64,000 nucleotides of DNA, taken from an uncultured Flavobacteriales bacterium. GTDB taxonomy: Bacteria > Bacteroidota > Bacteroidia > Flavobacteriales_D > Parvicellaceae. A program made the position numbers and the translations under genes. The stretch is taken from contig CALSNM010000022.1 in the NCBI GenBank assembly GCA_943787725.1, positions 1 to 64,000 of the forward strand, in the 5' to 3' direction. The notes beneath the pieces are model-generated. The model made no database searches, had not been told where the DNA came from, and worked only from the letters and a program-made list of their open reading frames with translations. Below, piece by piece: positions 1 to 9,694 of the stretch; the stretch's first letter is position 1, and each line of letters starts with the position of its first letter.

Positions 1-97
1 CCCTTTGAAAAAGTTCCAAAAAAATCTTGGAATTAAGATATTAAATCTGTTCAAAACTTAATTTCCCATTTCATTTTAACTTACTACTACGTTTCGG

Positions 98-105
98 TAC
101 TTTCG
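98..105 (+). promoter_or_regulatory. Candidate -7 promoter box of recQ
   Basis: TACTTTCG is one mismatch from the Bacteroidota -7 consensus TAnnTTTG. It ends only 4 bases before the GTG start codon at 110, so transcription would begin at or next to the start codon. No convincing -33 element is visible. Confidence 0.35.
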
Positions 106-109
106 CAAG

Positions 110-2212
110 GTGCTCCAACAAGCTAGAGAAATATTAAAAGATTCGTTTGGTTACGATACTTTCAGAGACCAACAAGAAGAAATTATTCAGACTGTATTAT
201 CTAGTCAAGATACTTTGGTTTTAATGCCAACGGGGGGAGGTAAATCAATTTGTTTTCAAATTCCGGCTTTATTAAGCAATGGCTTGACTGTTGTTATTTC
301 TCCATTAATCTCCTTAATGAAGGATCAAGTTGAAGCTTTAAGAGCAAATGGAATAAATGCAGCATTTTACAACAGTTCGTTATCAGAAATTGAAGAGAGA
401 GAAATTGAATCTGACGTATTATCGGGGGGAATCAAACTTCTATATTTATCTCCGGAAAAATTAATAAGCTCTACCAATAGTTGGTTATCTAATGCTAAAA
501 TATCGCTTGTAGCTGTCGATGAAGCGCATTGTGTTTCTATGTGGGGTCATGATTTCAGACCTGAATATGCACAATTGAAAGAATTTAGAGAACGTCTTTC
601 CGACGTTCCGTTTATTGCTTTAACAGCCACCGCAGACAAAACCACTAGAAAGGATATCATAAAACAAATTGGCTTAAAGCAACCTAAAGTTTTTATATCT
701 TCTTTCAATAGAGAAAACCTGAGTTTAGAAGTTAGAGCCAATATTCCTAAGAAAGAAAAAATGAAAGAGATTCGTCAATTTATTGGCGATCGAATTAATG
801 AATCGGGAATCATTTATTGTTTGAGTAGAAAGGGAGCAGATGAAATGGCGCAAGATTTAAAAGGCTATGGATATAGTGCTGCTTCCTACCATGCTGGTTT
901 AGCCGCAAACAAAAGAGTTAAAGTTCAAGAGAATTTCATCAACGATAAAACCAATATCATTTGTGCAACTATTGCCTTTGGAATGGGTATTGACAAGTCG
1001 AATGTAAGGTGGGTGATTCATAATAACCTCCCTAAAAACATTGAAGGCTATTACCAAGAAATTGGTAGAGCTGGTCGTGATGGTGTACCAAGTACAACTA
1101 TCCTGTATTACAATCTTAGAGATTTAATGGTACTCAAAAGATTTGCAGAAGGTGGCGCAAAATCAGAGGTATATATTGATAAATTGTATAGAATGCTCAA
1201 TTATGCAGAAGCAACATCTTGCAGAAGAAAAATATTGCTCCTCCTACTTTAGCGAGCATTTACCTGAAAATTGCGGCAATTGTGATGTTTGTAAAAATCC
1301 ACCTACCTTTTTTGACGGGAAAATTATAGCGCAAAAAGCGCTTTCTGCATGCCACCGTACCAAACAAAAAATAGGAACCAATATGATGATCAATATTTTG
1401 CGTGGCTCAGCTAACCAAGATATTTACCAAAGAGGTTTTCAAACGCGATTAAAACCTATGGGGTTGGAAAGGATGTCAGTTTTAAGGATTGGCAGCACTA
1501 CTCTACTCAGTTATTGAATCAAGGAGTTTTTGAGATAGCTTACGATGAATCCTTTACGTTAAAAATTACAGAATACGGAAGAAGTGTCTTATTTGAAGAT
1601 GGTACAATTCAATTAACAATACCGACTGACAAGCCTATTAAGGAGAAAGGAGCTAAAAAAGCTTCCAAGAAAAAACTATCACCAGACGAAGAACTTTTTG
1701 AGGTTCTAAGAGAAGTAAGAAGAGATATTGCCGTAAAAGAAAAAGTTCCAGCCTATATCATTTTTCACGATGCAACCTTAAAAGAGATGGCCTCTGAAAA
1801 ACCAACAAATCAACTTGACATGTTGGCCGTTCAAGGCATTAGCGTTATAAAGTATGACAAGTATGGTAAAACTTTCATTAATGCGATTGAAGAATTTAAC
1901 CAGAGCAAATTAAATACAGTTGAGGCTACGCATGAACTCTATAAAAAAGGGTTAACTGTAGATGAAATATGCTTTACCAGAGAGCTGAAGCAAGAGACTA
2001 TTTTCTCACACCTATGTAAATTGTATTTCGATGGAGAAAAAGTCGATATCCAACAATTTATTACACAAGCTGAGCAAGCTGCAGTTATTAAAGCACATAA
2101 AAAAATTCAAGATTTCAAATCATTAAAACCGTATTTTGACTTTTTAGACAGTAAATTACCTTATTACAAGATTAGAGTTGGCTTGACTTTATTAGCGAAA
2201 AAAGCTAAATAG
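110..2212 (+). CDS. recQ: ATP-dependent DNA helicase RecQ (two frameshifts)
   Basis: RecQ is a 3'-5' DNA helicase of recombination and replication-fork repair. The first 380 codons carry Walker A (MPTGGGKS), the DEAH box (VDEAHC), SAT-like motif III (ALTATAD) and the helicase C-terminal motif QEIGRAGRDG. Zinc-binding cysteines follow (SCRRK, then CGNCDVC), then RQC, an HRDC domain (around 1680-1920) and a C-terminal helix-turn-helix. The reading frame breaks twice. One extra A lies in the run at 1228-1232, after SCRRK, and one T is missing in the run at 1436-1439. The two changes cancel. Repairing both restores a continuous protein of about 700 residues, so the gene is probably intact in the organism. 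The GTG at 110 fits the usual RecQ N-terminus. It converges with the next gene 5 bases away. Confidence 0.9.
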
Positions 2213-2217
2213 ACATC

Positions 2218-2676
2218 CTAGCAAACTTCTTCAACAACAAAACTTCTCCCATTAAAAGTTGCTGTGTCACCTGTTTTTAACCCTTTAAACGCAATAGCAA
2301 TTGGAGAGGTTGGAGATACAATAAAATAATTAATGTCATTCAGTTTAATAGCTCCCATGCTTAAAGCAATAAAATAGATGCCTTGATCTGTAACAACAAG
2401 ACTTCCAAAATCAACCGTATCAGAAGACTTAATATTTAATAATTCCGAAAGCGCTCTTTTTAACTTAATAGCTTCATCAAGGTATTTAGCACTTTTTTCT
2501 TGTTCTAAATGTGACATTGCTCGAGCCGTATCATGCTTATCTCCTGCTGTAGATCTCTCTTCACTGTTTGCTGATGCTTGTGCATTTTGCATAGCATTTT
2601 CCGCATTTTGAATTCTGTCTTGAACAAATTTCTTACACAATTTCAATAACTCAATTTTCAACTCTACGCTTTTCAC
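2218..2676 (-). CDS. GreA/GreB-family transcription elongation factor-like protein
   Basis: This 152-residue protein has the two-part layout of GreA/GreB factors. The N-terminal half (residues 1-80) is a highly charged, Ala/Glu/Lys-rich helix pair, as expected of the coiled coil that enters the RNA polymerase secondary channel. The C-terminal half (from about 90) holds the FKBP-like fold, with SPTSPIAIAFKGLKTGD and a final VVEEV strand. Gre factors rescue backtracked polymerase by stimulating transcript cleavage. The protein is close to the usual Gre length (about 158). Whether it keeps cleavage activity or is a divergent paralogue cannot be told here. It is transcribed towards recQ. Confidence 0.72.
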   Translation of the reverse strand: MKSVELKIELLKLCKKFVQDRIQNAENAMQNAQASANSEERSTAGDKHDTARAMSHLEQEKSAKYLDEAIKLKRALSELLNIKSSDTVDFGSLVVTDQGIYFIALSMGAIKLNDINYFIVSPTSPIAIAFKGLKTGDTATFNGRSFVVEEVC

Positions 2677-2759
2677 AAGTGCAAATTTAATAGGATTATT
2701 GATTCATCTATTAATATTTCCATTCATAAAATTCTCTTCGAAAACTCATGATTTATTAC

Positions 2760-2767
2760 TACATTCG
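2760..2767 (+). promoter_or_regulatory. Candidate -7 promoter box of the thiolase gene
   Basis: TACATTCG matches TAnnTTTG with one change and lies 39 bases before the ATG at 2807, a normal leader length. The -33 element is not clear. Confidence 0.35.
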
Positions 2768-2806
2768 TGCTCCAATTTTTGAATCTAATTTATAAAACCA
2801 GATAGA

Positions 2807-3982
2807 ATGAAAGAAGTATATATCATTTCAGCAGCAAGAACACCAATGGGAAGTTTTGGCGGAGCCTTATCATCCGTGCCGGCAACTAAATTAGGAGCGG
2901 CAGCAATTAAAGGTGCCCTAGACAAAGCAGGTGTTGCGGCAAGTTTAGTAGAAGAAGTTTTCATGGGAAATGTGCTTCAAGCTGGACTAGGACAAGCTCC
3001 TGCTCGTCAAGCAGCTATGTTTGCTGGAATCACAAATGATGTTCCTTGCACTACAGTAAATAAAGTATGTGCTTCTGGAATGAAATCTTTAAGCCTTGCT
3101 GCTCAATCAATTATTTGCGGTGACAACGATGTTGTTGTTGCAGGTGGAATGGAAAACATGAGTATGGTTCCTCATTATTACAATGCAAGAAACGCTACTA
3201 AGTTAGGTGATGTTAAAATGAAAGATGGAATGGTACTAGACGGCTTAACTGACGTTTACAACGCTGTTCATATGGGAGTTTGTGCAGAGAAATGTGCTGC
3301 AGAACATAACATAACAAGAGAAGATCAAGATAATTTCGCAATTGAATCTTACAAAAGATCTGCTGCTGCTTGGGATGCTGGAAAATTTGACGATGAAATT
3401 GTTCCTGTTGAAGTTCCTCAAAGAAGAGGAGATGCTATCATTGTAAACAAAGACGAAGAGTATACTGCTGTTAAAATGGAAAAAATTCCACAACTTAGAA
3501 CAGTATTTCAAAAAGATGGAACCGTAACTGCAGCAAACGCTTCTACACTAAACGACGGTGCATCAGCATTGGTTTTAATGAGTAAAGAAAAAGCAGAAGA
3601 ATTAGGAGTAACACCGATTGCTAAATTAGTTGGTTATGGAGATGCTGCTCACGAACCAGAATGGTTTACGACTGCTCCTTCTATTGCTGTTCCTGTAGCT
3701 TTGAAAAAAGCTGGATTGGAAGTTTCCGATATTGACTATTGGGAATTGAACCAAGCATTTTCTGTTGTTGGAATTTACAACACGAATGCTTTAGGGTTAG
3801 ACCCAGCTAAAGTTGATGTAAATGGTGGTGCTGTATCATTAGGACATCCTTTAGGAAACAGTGGCTCAAGAATTATTGTAACACTTATAAACGTTCTTAA
3901 ACAAAACGGTGGCAAATATGGTGCTGCTGGTATTTGTAATGGTGGAGGTGGTGCTTCTGCTATGGTTATCGAGAATGTATAA
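2807..3982 (+). CDS. Acetyl-CoA C-acetyltransferase (thiolase)
   Basis: This 391-residue protein has the normal length for a thiolase II, the enzyme that condenses two acetyl-CoA to acetoacetyl-CoA or runs the reverse thiolysis. The acyl-accepting cysteine is C88 in NKVCASGMKS. The catalytic histidine is H347 in VSLGHPLGNSG, and the second catalytic cysteine is C377 in GICNGGGG. All three are intact. The N-terminus (EVYIISAARTPMGSFGG) is typical and supports the ATG at 2807. It stands alone between its own promoter and a strong terminator. Sequence alone does not separate a biosynthetic from a degradative role, and no beta-oxidation genes flank it. Confidence 0.93.
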   Translation: MKEVYIISAARTPMGSFGGALSSVPATKLGAAAIKGALDKAGVAASLVEEVFMGNVLQAGLGQAPARQAAMFAGITNDVPCTTVNKVCASGMKSLSLAAQSIICGDNDVVVAGGMENMSMVPHYYNARNATKLGDVKMKDGMVLDGLTDVYNAVHMGVCAEKCAAEHNITREDQDNFAIESYKRSAAAWDAGKFDDEIVPVEVPQRRGDAIIVNKDEEYTAVKMEKIPQLRTVFQKDGTVTAANASTLNDGASALVLMSKEKAEELGVTPIAKLVGYGDAAHEPEWFTTAPSIAVPVALKKAGLEVSDIDYWELNQAFSVVGIYNTNALGLDPAKVDVNGGAVSLGHPLGNSGSRIIVTLINVLKQNGGKYGAAGICNGGGGASAMVIENV

Positions 3983-3991
3983 ACCTCTATA

Positions 3992-4035
3992 TTATTAAAA
4001 AAAAGGAACCTACAGGTTCCTTTTTTTTAATAATA
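3992..4035. terminator. Bidirectional intrinsic terminator
   Basis: There is a near-perfect palindrome with GGAACC and GGTTCC arms around a TACA loop. A run of eight A lies on the left and eight T on the right. It can end both the thiolase transcript (+) and the glycoside hydrolase transcript (-). Confidence 0.85.
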
Positions 4036-4043
4036 AAACCGAA

Positions 4044-6230
4044 TCAATTAGAGTCTTTAGGACTTCTCTTAAATCTTACATATTCAATCTTATACGAATA
4101 ATCTGGGTTTTGCTTTGTCAAATCCGGAGCAATAAGCTTTAAAACTCCAGATGAATTTGTACTAATTACTGCAGATGAAATAGCTATTGTATCCAAAGCT
4201 CCGTGCGTATTGTAGAATGAAATTCTATAAAAATGTTTTTTTGCCCATGGATTGTACCTTCGGTTAAAATTTCTTTTTAAACCTTTTACTTTAAAAACGG
4301 AATGATCAAGGACTTCTTGAGCGCCAATATTATCCGAATACGAATCCATAAAATTAGGGTTATTGTAATTGTAATATTCATTTATTTTGGCTCCTAAATC
4401 TGGTGATTTGTCTTCCATTTTACAAGGGTTATTTACTTTACCAAAATCAATTAGCTCTCCCATACAAGTTGAAATATTGAACATATTTCTCCAGTAAAAT
4501 GTAGCATTATGCACCCAACCTAAAACCCTTGTTTTATCATGCGACCTTAATGCATAACTTTCAATAGTAGCTTTTTTCATACTAGACGAATTGTCATTTT
4601 TCCATTTTTGTTGCGTATACCCCCCTTCTCTTATATTTTCATTTGCAAGAAAAGCTGCTACATGGTTATAGGATTCATAATAATTATTATCATGAATTCC
4701 CCTATCCCAATTCCAATGTAAAGCTGTTCCCATAGAGCCCGAAAAAATTGAACTCCACACATTATTATGAAAATCTACTCCTGTACAACAGTATATATCT
4801 GGCATTTGAATTCCAGTTTCTTCCAGAATAACGGGTTTATTATTATGCCATCCTTTTAACATTCCATTCACATAGTTATAACGCGAAGTATAATTTTGAT
4901 TTTTTTCATTATGATAAGCGTGTAAACAAATCACATCAGATTCTTCAATCATTCTCTTCGCTGGTGAAGATGATTTCTCCTTTAACTTGGAGACGGGGTA
5001 ACCAGAGGTAAATGGAAACACAAACATATCGCTTAAAAAATGTAAATCCTCTCGTATATATTTTTTCGTTTTACTAATCCAATCAGCAACAATATTCAAA
5101 GATTCCTTTTCCTCTAAACCAACCTCCTCAGTCCAGATATCCATTTCCTGGTAACTATAAAATGTAAAGCTAGGACTATACCCCCATCTAGCAAAAATAT
5201 ATCTTAAGGTATTTTTCTGTGTTTTAAAAACCTCATCATCCGTAAAGTATTTTTCAGATGTCGTTAAATTAAATGCTTTTTTATAAGGATTATTTGTCCA
5301 ACTATCCCAAGGAGCTCCCCAACTTGCATTTGGACCAACTTCAACATGGTGACGCATCATAATGAAATACATTTCCTTTCTTTCTGCAAGGTCAATTATC
5401 TCATCAAACCCAAACATCTTGTCTAATTTATTGGAATAATCAAAGCAAGATTTATAACTCGTACTATCATAGGGCCAAGTTGGCCAATCTGGGAGAGCTC
5501 CTCCGGGAGGTAATTCCATTCTGAAAAAATTCCCACCATTATCACTTAATTCATTTATCCATTTTTTATGCAACTCATTCCTAGATAACGACACATCTTT
5601 TCCTCTAGTTGTAATATTATGTCCGATTGGGATAAAAGTTTTGCCAGACTCACTTTCATATAAATACCGGTCAGCCAGCGTCCCAGTATTACTTGTCTTC
5701 AACACTCCCTTGTGACCAGATTCAATGCAGTAAAACTTAAAAGATGATTTTACAGGGGCAAAGCCACTTACACGAACATCAACCTCACCTTTCCATGCAC
5801 CAATTTGATTAGGAGCAAAACGAACTCTCCATTTAAATGAAGTAGTATCAGGAATCCACAAATCTTTAAATGGGTTCTTAAAATAAGGTAGATAATAAAA
5901 CCCGTGTGTTACTATTTCCTCTTCATTTGGGGCAATTAATCTAATTGACACGTCGATTTGTTCAGGGTCAAATGGATTAATTCCTTTCGCTTTTTTTCTA
6001 ATAAATTTTTCAACCTCTTGTTCAATTTCTTTTGACAATTTAAAACCTATTTCGAGTTTACAGAATTTTCCAACCCTACCAACCGTGCCTTCGGGTGTAA
6101 ACCAAACTTGATCGATTGAATTTTCTCCTGTATCAACAATAAAACTGGACATTGAAGAAGGAGTAACATTCTGCGATATTGCAAGACCTGTTATTGAGGT
6201 TAGAACGATAAAAACTAAATATTTAAGCAT
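4044..6230 (-). CDS. Secreted DUF5060-domain glycoside hydrolase-like protein
   Basis: This 728-residue protein starts with a signal peptide (residues 1-20, ending AISQ). Residues about 40-150 resemble DUF5060, the beta-sandwich found before TIM-barrel glycoside hydrolases (RVRFAPNQIGAWKGEVDV). Residues about 190-560 look like the barrel: FIPIGHN, the GGNFFRMELPPG strand, an MMRHHVE strand, and VILEETG (around 467-473) as the likely nucleophile strand. The position where such families show an Asn-Glu acid/base pair reads YSYQEMD here (Q361-E362). The last 150 residues may be a further beta domain; I see no T9SS sorting signal. The probable role is cleavage of an extracellular polysaccharide, with unknown substrate. 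No SusC/SusD pair lies beside it. Confidence 0.72.
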   Translation of the reverse strand: MLKYLVFIVLTSITGLAISQNVTPSSMSSFIVDTGENSIDQVWFTPEGTVGRVGKFCKLEIGFKLSKEIEQEVEKFIRKKAKGINPFDPEQIDVSIRLIAPNEEEIVTHGFYYLPYFKNPFKDLWIPDTTSFKWRVRFAPNQIGAWKGEVDVRVSGFAPVKSSFKFYCIESGHKGVLKTSNTGTLADRYLYESESGKTFIPIGHNITTRGKDVSLSRNELHKKWINELSDNGGNFFRMELPPGGALPDWPTWPYDSTSYKSCFDYSNKLDKMFGFDEIIDLAERKEMYFIMMRHHVEVGPNASWGAPWDSWTNNPYKKAFNLTTSEKYFTDDEVFKTQKNTLRYIFARWGYSPSFTFYSYQEMDIWTEEVGLEEKESLNIVADWISKTKKYIREDLHFLSDMFVFPFTSGYPVSKLKEKSSSPAKRMIEESDVICLHAYHNEKNQNYTSRYNYVNGMLKGWHNNKPVILEETGIQMPDIYCCTGVDFHNNVWSSIFSGSMGTALHWNWDRGIHDNNYYESYNHVAAFLANENIREGGYTQQKWKNDNSSSMKKATIESYALRSHDKTRVLGWVHNATFYWRNMFNISTCMGELIDFGKVNNPCKMEDKSPDLGAKINEYYNYNNPNFMDSYSDNIGAQEVLDHSVFKVKGLKRNFNRRYNPWAKKHFYRISFYNTHGALDTIAISSAVISTNSSGVLKLIAPDLTKQNPDYSYKIEYVRFKRSPKDSN

Positions 6231-6337
6231 ATTACAAAGTACATTAAAAATTTCTATTTAGAATAATGTAGATTCTAAATAATTAGATGAAAACTTAAAA
6301 TAATACTTAACTTTATATTTATTGATGAGTATCAAAA

Positions 6338-6838
6338 ATGCTTTTAAAAACAACCATCATATCATTATTCACAGTATTCCTAGCAATGTATTCTTGCTAT
6401 TCCCAAGATTCATTGCGAAGTGAGAATGTTTTAATTCTGCGAAAACGAAAAAGCATCAAACGCGTTTATTACATCAATAAATACCCAATTGTTTATCAAA
6501 ACAATGACACCACTCAGATGGGAGTAATTAACGGAATAGAATTTGACAGTATTTTAATTGACTCTACCTGGGTAAAATATAATTCCATTATATCTGTAAT
6601 AGATCCCTATAAAAGACAATTTCTAAAAAACGGAAGTAGGTTGTTTCCTATCGCAGGAATTACATTTGCTGTTATCACCACTTTTAACTCTATCATCAAC
6701 AGGGATAAACCTATTTTTTATAGAGAACATCTGACGCCATCCGCGGGACTAGTAATATTAGGAGCTATAATGTGGCCCTTTAAAACGAAGAAGTACAGAA
6801 TAGCAAAAAAATGGGAATTCATGGTAATGCGAACATAG
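6338..6838 (+). CDS. Hypothetical secreted or membrane protein
   Basis: I do not recognise this 166-residue protein. It has a clear N-terminal signal sequence (about residues 1-22, ending CYSQ). A short soluble part follows (KYPIVYQNNDTTQMGVINGIEFDSI is split by residues that look beta-stranded). Two hydrophobic segments lie around 103-120 and 134-146. The region VINGIEFDSILIDSTWVKY may be a small beta-barrel like those in response-type surface proteins, but this is a guess. It is a single gene between the divergent glycoside hydrolase and the convergent mazG, and its stop abuts the mazG stop. Confidence 0.6.
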   Translation: MLLKTTIISLFTVFLAMYSCYSQDSLRSENVLILRKRKSIKRVYYINKYPIVYQNNDTTQMGVINGIEFDSILIDSTWVKYNSIISVIDPYKRQFLKNGSRLFPIAGITFAVITTFNSIINRDKPIFYREHLTPSAGLVILGAIMWPFKTKKYRIAKKWEFMVMRT

Positions 6839-7612
6839 CTATAGTTTCTTAGCCTTATTCCAATATTCGTCCATTTCATCAAGGGTCATTTCCCCCATCT
6901 CTTTTCCATCTTTTTTGGATTCAGCCTCCAAGTATTGAAATCGTCTAATAAATTTCTTATTGGTTCTTTCCAACGCCATCTCAGGATCTACTCCAATAAA
7001 ACGAGCATAGTTTATAATAGAAAACAATACATCTCCAAATTCGTCTTCGATTGCAGACAAATCATTTTTTTCAACCTCCTCGTGTAGCTCCGAAAATTCT
7101 TCCTTCACTTTTTCAAATACCTGTTCCTTATTATCCCAGTCAAAACCTACACCTCTTGCTTTTTCTTGGATACGGGTAGACTTAACCATAGCAGGCAGTG
7201 ACTTCGGCACTCCCTGAAGAACCGACTTTTTTCCCTTTTTCAATTTAATTTTCTCCCAATTTTCTTTAACCTCCTCTTCTGAATTAGCTACTACATCTCC
7301 ATATATATGAGGGTGACGTTCAACTAACTTATCACATACTGTATTGAGCACATCCGCTACATCAAAGTCATTCGTCTCAGAAGCAATCTTCGAATAAAAC
7401 ACCATATGCAGCATTAAATCACCTAACTCACCCTTTATTTCATCCATATCCTTTTCTAGTATGGCGTCGGCTAATTCGTAGGTTTCTTCAATCGTTAGGT
7501 AACGTAAAGATTCCAATGTTTGCTTTTTATCCCAAGGACATTCTGCTCGCAACTTATCCATAATAGTGAGCAGCCTTTCAAACGATTTCAACTTTTGTTC
7601 CACTGTATTCAT
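6839..7612 (-). CDS. mazG: Nucleoside triphosphate pyrophosphohydrolase MazG
   Basis: MazG hydrolyses (d)NTPs to monophosphates and pyrophosphate, clearing damaged nucleotides and modulating stress. The protein is about 257 residues and carries two MazG domains. The first has CPWDKKQTLESLR and the metal-binding EETYEL helix, with a GDLMLH motif. The second contains EEFSELHEEV and EDEFGDVLFSI. The ATG at 7612 (MNTVEQKLK) gives the normal N-terminus. An in-frame ATG 12 codons upstream (7648) would add an unusual hydrophobic stretch and is less likely. Confidence 0.93.
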   Translation of the reverse strand: MNTVEQKLKSFERLLTIMDKLRAECPWDKKQTLESLRYLTIEETYELADAILEKDMDEIKGELGDLMLHMVFYSKIASETNDFDVADVLNTVCDKLVERHPHIYGDVVANSEEEVKENWEKIKLKKGKKSVLQGVPKSLPAMVKSTRIQEKARGVGFDWDNKEQVFEKVKEEFSELHEEVEKNDLSAIEDEFGDVLFSIINYARFIGVDPEMALERTNKKFIRRFQYLEAESKKDGKEMGEMTLDEMDEYWNKAKKL

Positions 7613-7687
7613 ATTGTATAGGTATTTGCTAAAGATAAGCAGACTCATTCAAATACAATTCAATCAGTATTTATTATTTTTACATTA

Positions 7688-7897
7688 GTGCAAAGCCGAA
7701 ATCAAATAACAACTATCATCTTTTTTTCCACTCTAATCTTTTTATTCAGTTTTAAAAAAACAGAACTGGTAAGGATCGATGTTGAAGAAATTACGGTAGA
7801 AAAAGGAAGCTATTTGAAAGGAATTTATTTCATAAATGATTCAATAGGTTTTAGTTGTGGAGGAAAAAGAGATTCCAAATTTGTATTTTTACTCTAA
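7688..7897 (+). pseudogene. Short ORF, possible truncated YCF48-like remnant
   Basis: This 69-codon ORF starts at GTG and has a signal-like hydrophobic N-terminus (IIFFSTLIFLFSFKK). Its second half, GIYFINDSIGFSCGG, resembles the first blade of YCF48/photosystem-stability-like beta-propellers that are common as secreted proteins in Flavobacteriales. The propeller then stops after about 69 residues, where a full protein would have over 300. Its TAA stop overlaps the ATG of the next gene (TAATG at 7895-7899). It may be a deletion remnant whose translation now couples to the downstream gene, or a real small protein. The family resemblance is from memory and only one blade is present. Confidence 0.4.
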
Positions 7898-8949
7898 TGG
7901 CTGCGCATAGAAATATAACCTTGTTTTACTTTTTAGTTATTTTAGGTAGCTATTCATTTGCGCAAAAAGAAAAGACAATTGCTTTTCAAATCAGTTCTGA
8001 ACAGGGTCAATTTATACCCCATAAACCAGCATTAAACTACCTTATCCAAGGAAAATCAATCGGTGTAGCATTTTCAATTGAAAAAAGAAAAAAAGATTCC
8101 ATTAGATATGGATTTACCGCTTCCATATTAAATTCCGGAAACCCGGAAGTTATTGGATTAGTATGTGGCCTAAATGGATTTACCTCTTTTCCATTAACAA
8201 AAAAAGAAAATGGAATGAGGCTCAAAATAGGGATCGGCTTAGGTTATGTCGAAAAAATATTTGATCCGAATACAAATAACAGAAACATAGTAATTGGAAG
8301 TCATGTCAACACCAAAATTGTGTTTCGAGCCGATAAAGAATTTTCACTATCTGCAAACAACCATCTCAATTTAGGTATAGGGGTTTGTCATTTCTCGAAT
8401 GGTGCATATCAAACTCCAAATCTTGGCATAAACTTTCTATTATTAAACGTAGGATATTCTTATCTAAAAACAACGGCATCAAAAAAAGAAAAAAAACTAT
8501 TTGACACAGATTATGTACTTGACCAAAAATGGCTCTACTCAGTTATATTGTCCGGAGGGATTAGAGAAAACCCTAGTCCACTCAGGGAGAAGTATCCTAT
8601 CATCAATTTATGTCATCGAATTAACTATTTACAAAGCACTAAGAATAATTTTATAGGAGGGATTGACTTCACTTACAACCCTGGAATTTTACATCGATCG
8701 CATATCCCTCTTGAAGTTTCACCTTTTCAAAGCGGAATATTTATAGGTAATGAACGAAATTTCGATAGAATAACATTTGCTGTCGATATGGGAGCGTATC
8801 TCTTTAACCAGAATAGGAAAAGTTTAATCTATCATCGCTTTGGATTTCATTATCAATTAAGTAATAAAATAAAAATTCTCTTACAATTGAAATCACATTG
8901 GGCAGTTGCAGAAGCATTTGAATTTGGCATTAAATACAGAATAAAATGA
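7897..8949 (+). CDS. PagL-like lipid A 3-O-deacylase (acyloxyacyl hydrolase family)
   Basis: This protein of about 350 residues has a signal peptide (ending SYSFAQ) and alternating beta strands, as expected of an outer-membrane barrel. The diagnostic site is CHFSNGAYQTPNLGIN. PagL enzymes have a His-x-Ser-Asn catalytic motif followed by a PN-GIN segment, and here His and Ser fall at about residues 165 and 167. PagL removes the 3-O acyl chain of lipid A in the outer membrane. The start at 7897 (MAAHRN) gives a clean signal peptide; reading from 7855 would put charged residues first. The stop overlaps the next gene by four bases (ATGA), so the two are probably co-translated. Confidence 0.75.
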   Translation: MAAHRNITLFYFLVILGSYSFAQKEKTIAFQISSEQGQFIPHKPALNYLIQGKSIGVAFSIEKRKKDSIRYGFTASILNSGNPEVIGLVCGLNGFTSFPLTKKENGMRLKIGIGLGYVEKIFDPNTNNRNIVIGSHVNTKIVFRADKEFSLSANNHLNLGIGVCHFSNGAYQTPNLGINFLLLNVGYSYLKTTASKKEKKLFDTDYVLDQKWLYSVILSGGIRENPSPLREKYPIINLCHRINYLQSTKNNFIGGIDFTYNPGILHRSHIPLEVSPFQSGIFIGNERNFDRITFAVDMGAYLFNQNRKSLIYHRFGFHYQLSNKIKILLQLKSHWAVAEAFEFGIKYRIK

Positions 8950-9671
8950 TTCGATTTATTATCATATCCACAATACTGTTGATTGGTTGTAAAAAACCGA
9001 ATGAGAGATCCTGTTGGAAAGGAGCGGGAAAAGTGGTTTCTGAAACAAGAGAATTAGCAAATAAATCGGTCATCAACATATTTGATGATGCAGATGTCAC
9101 ATTAATACAAGATAATTTGAACTATATCGAAATAGAATCATATTCCAATCTTGTTTCATTTATCAAAACAAATTCTAGCGATACCGCGATCGAAATTAAA
9201 AACCTAAATAGATGTAATTTTATAAGAGATAAAAGTATCCAAAATACAATAATAATTCACTTCAGCGATATTCAAACCCTAAATCTATATGGAACAGGAA
9301 AAATTAATTTCATGGGTGAAATTATTCAGAACAACCTAGAAATAAACAGCTATAAATCTAGAAGTGAATTCACCTTAAACATTTCCTGTAACCAACTAAA
9401 ATGTATCTTTATGGAAGGAAGTATCAATGCAAATTTAAGCGGCTCTAGCGACTCAACATACATCTATCAATCAAAACATAGCATTGTTGATGCTTCTAAT
9501 TTATCAGGCTCATATCTCCATTTTTCGAATAGGAGCACAGGGGATGGTCATGTTGGACCAACAAATACACTAGCAGCAGAGCTACTAGATGTCGGGAACA
9601 TTTACTACCAAGGAAATCCTACTTTAAACATATTGGCAGATATTGGATTAGGTAATATAATCGCTGAATGA
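8946..9671 (+). CDS. DUF2807 (head GIN domain) lipoprotein
   Basis: This 241-residue protein has a lipoprotein signal with lipobox LLIGC (Cys15). The body has the repeated short-strand pattern of DUF2807 putative auto-transporter adhesin, head-GIN proteins: VINIFDDADVTLIQ, then LNLYGTGKINF, then INANLSGSSDSTYIY. These are surface or periplasmic beta-solenoids of uncertain role, common in Bacteroidota. It overlaps the deacylase gene by ATGA, suggesting a two-gene unit. The C-terminus (LADIGLGNIIAE) lacks a sorting domain. Confidence 0.75.
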   Translation: MIRFIIISTILLIGCKKPNERSCWKGAGKVVSETRELANKSVINIFDDADVTLIQDNLNYIEIESYSNLVSFIKTNSSDTAIEIKNLNRCNFIRDKSIQNTIIIHFSDIQTLNLYGTGKINFMGEIIQNNLEINSYKSRSEFTLNISCNQLKCIFMEGSINANLSGSSDSTYIYQSKHSIVDASNLSGSYLHFSNRSTGDGHVGPTNTLAAELLDVGNIYYQGNPTLNILADIGLGNIIAE

Positions 9672-9694
9672 GATTCTAATTTATCGGTAATGCA

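Noticed and set aside
110-2212. Programmed ribosomal frameshifting in recQ
   Set aside because: Two opposite shifts in plain runs, plus similar breaks in many other genes, point to sequencing errors; no slippery heptamer with downstream structure is seen.
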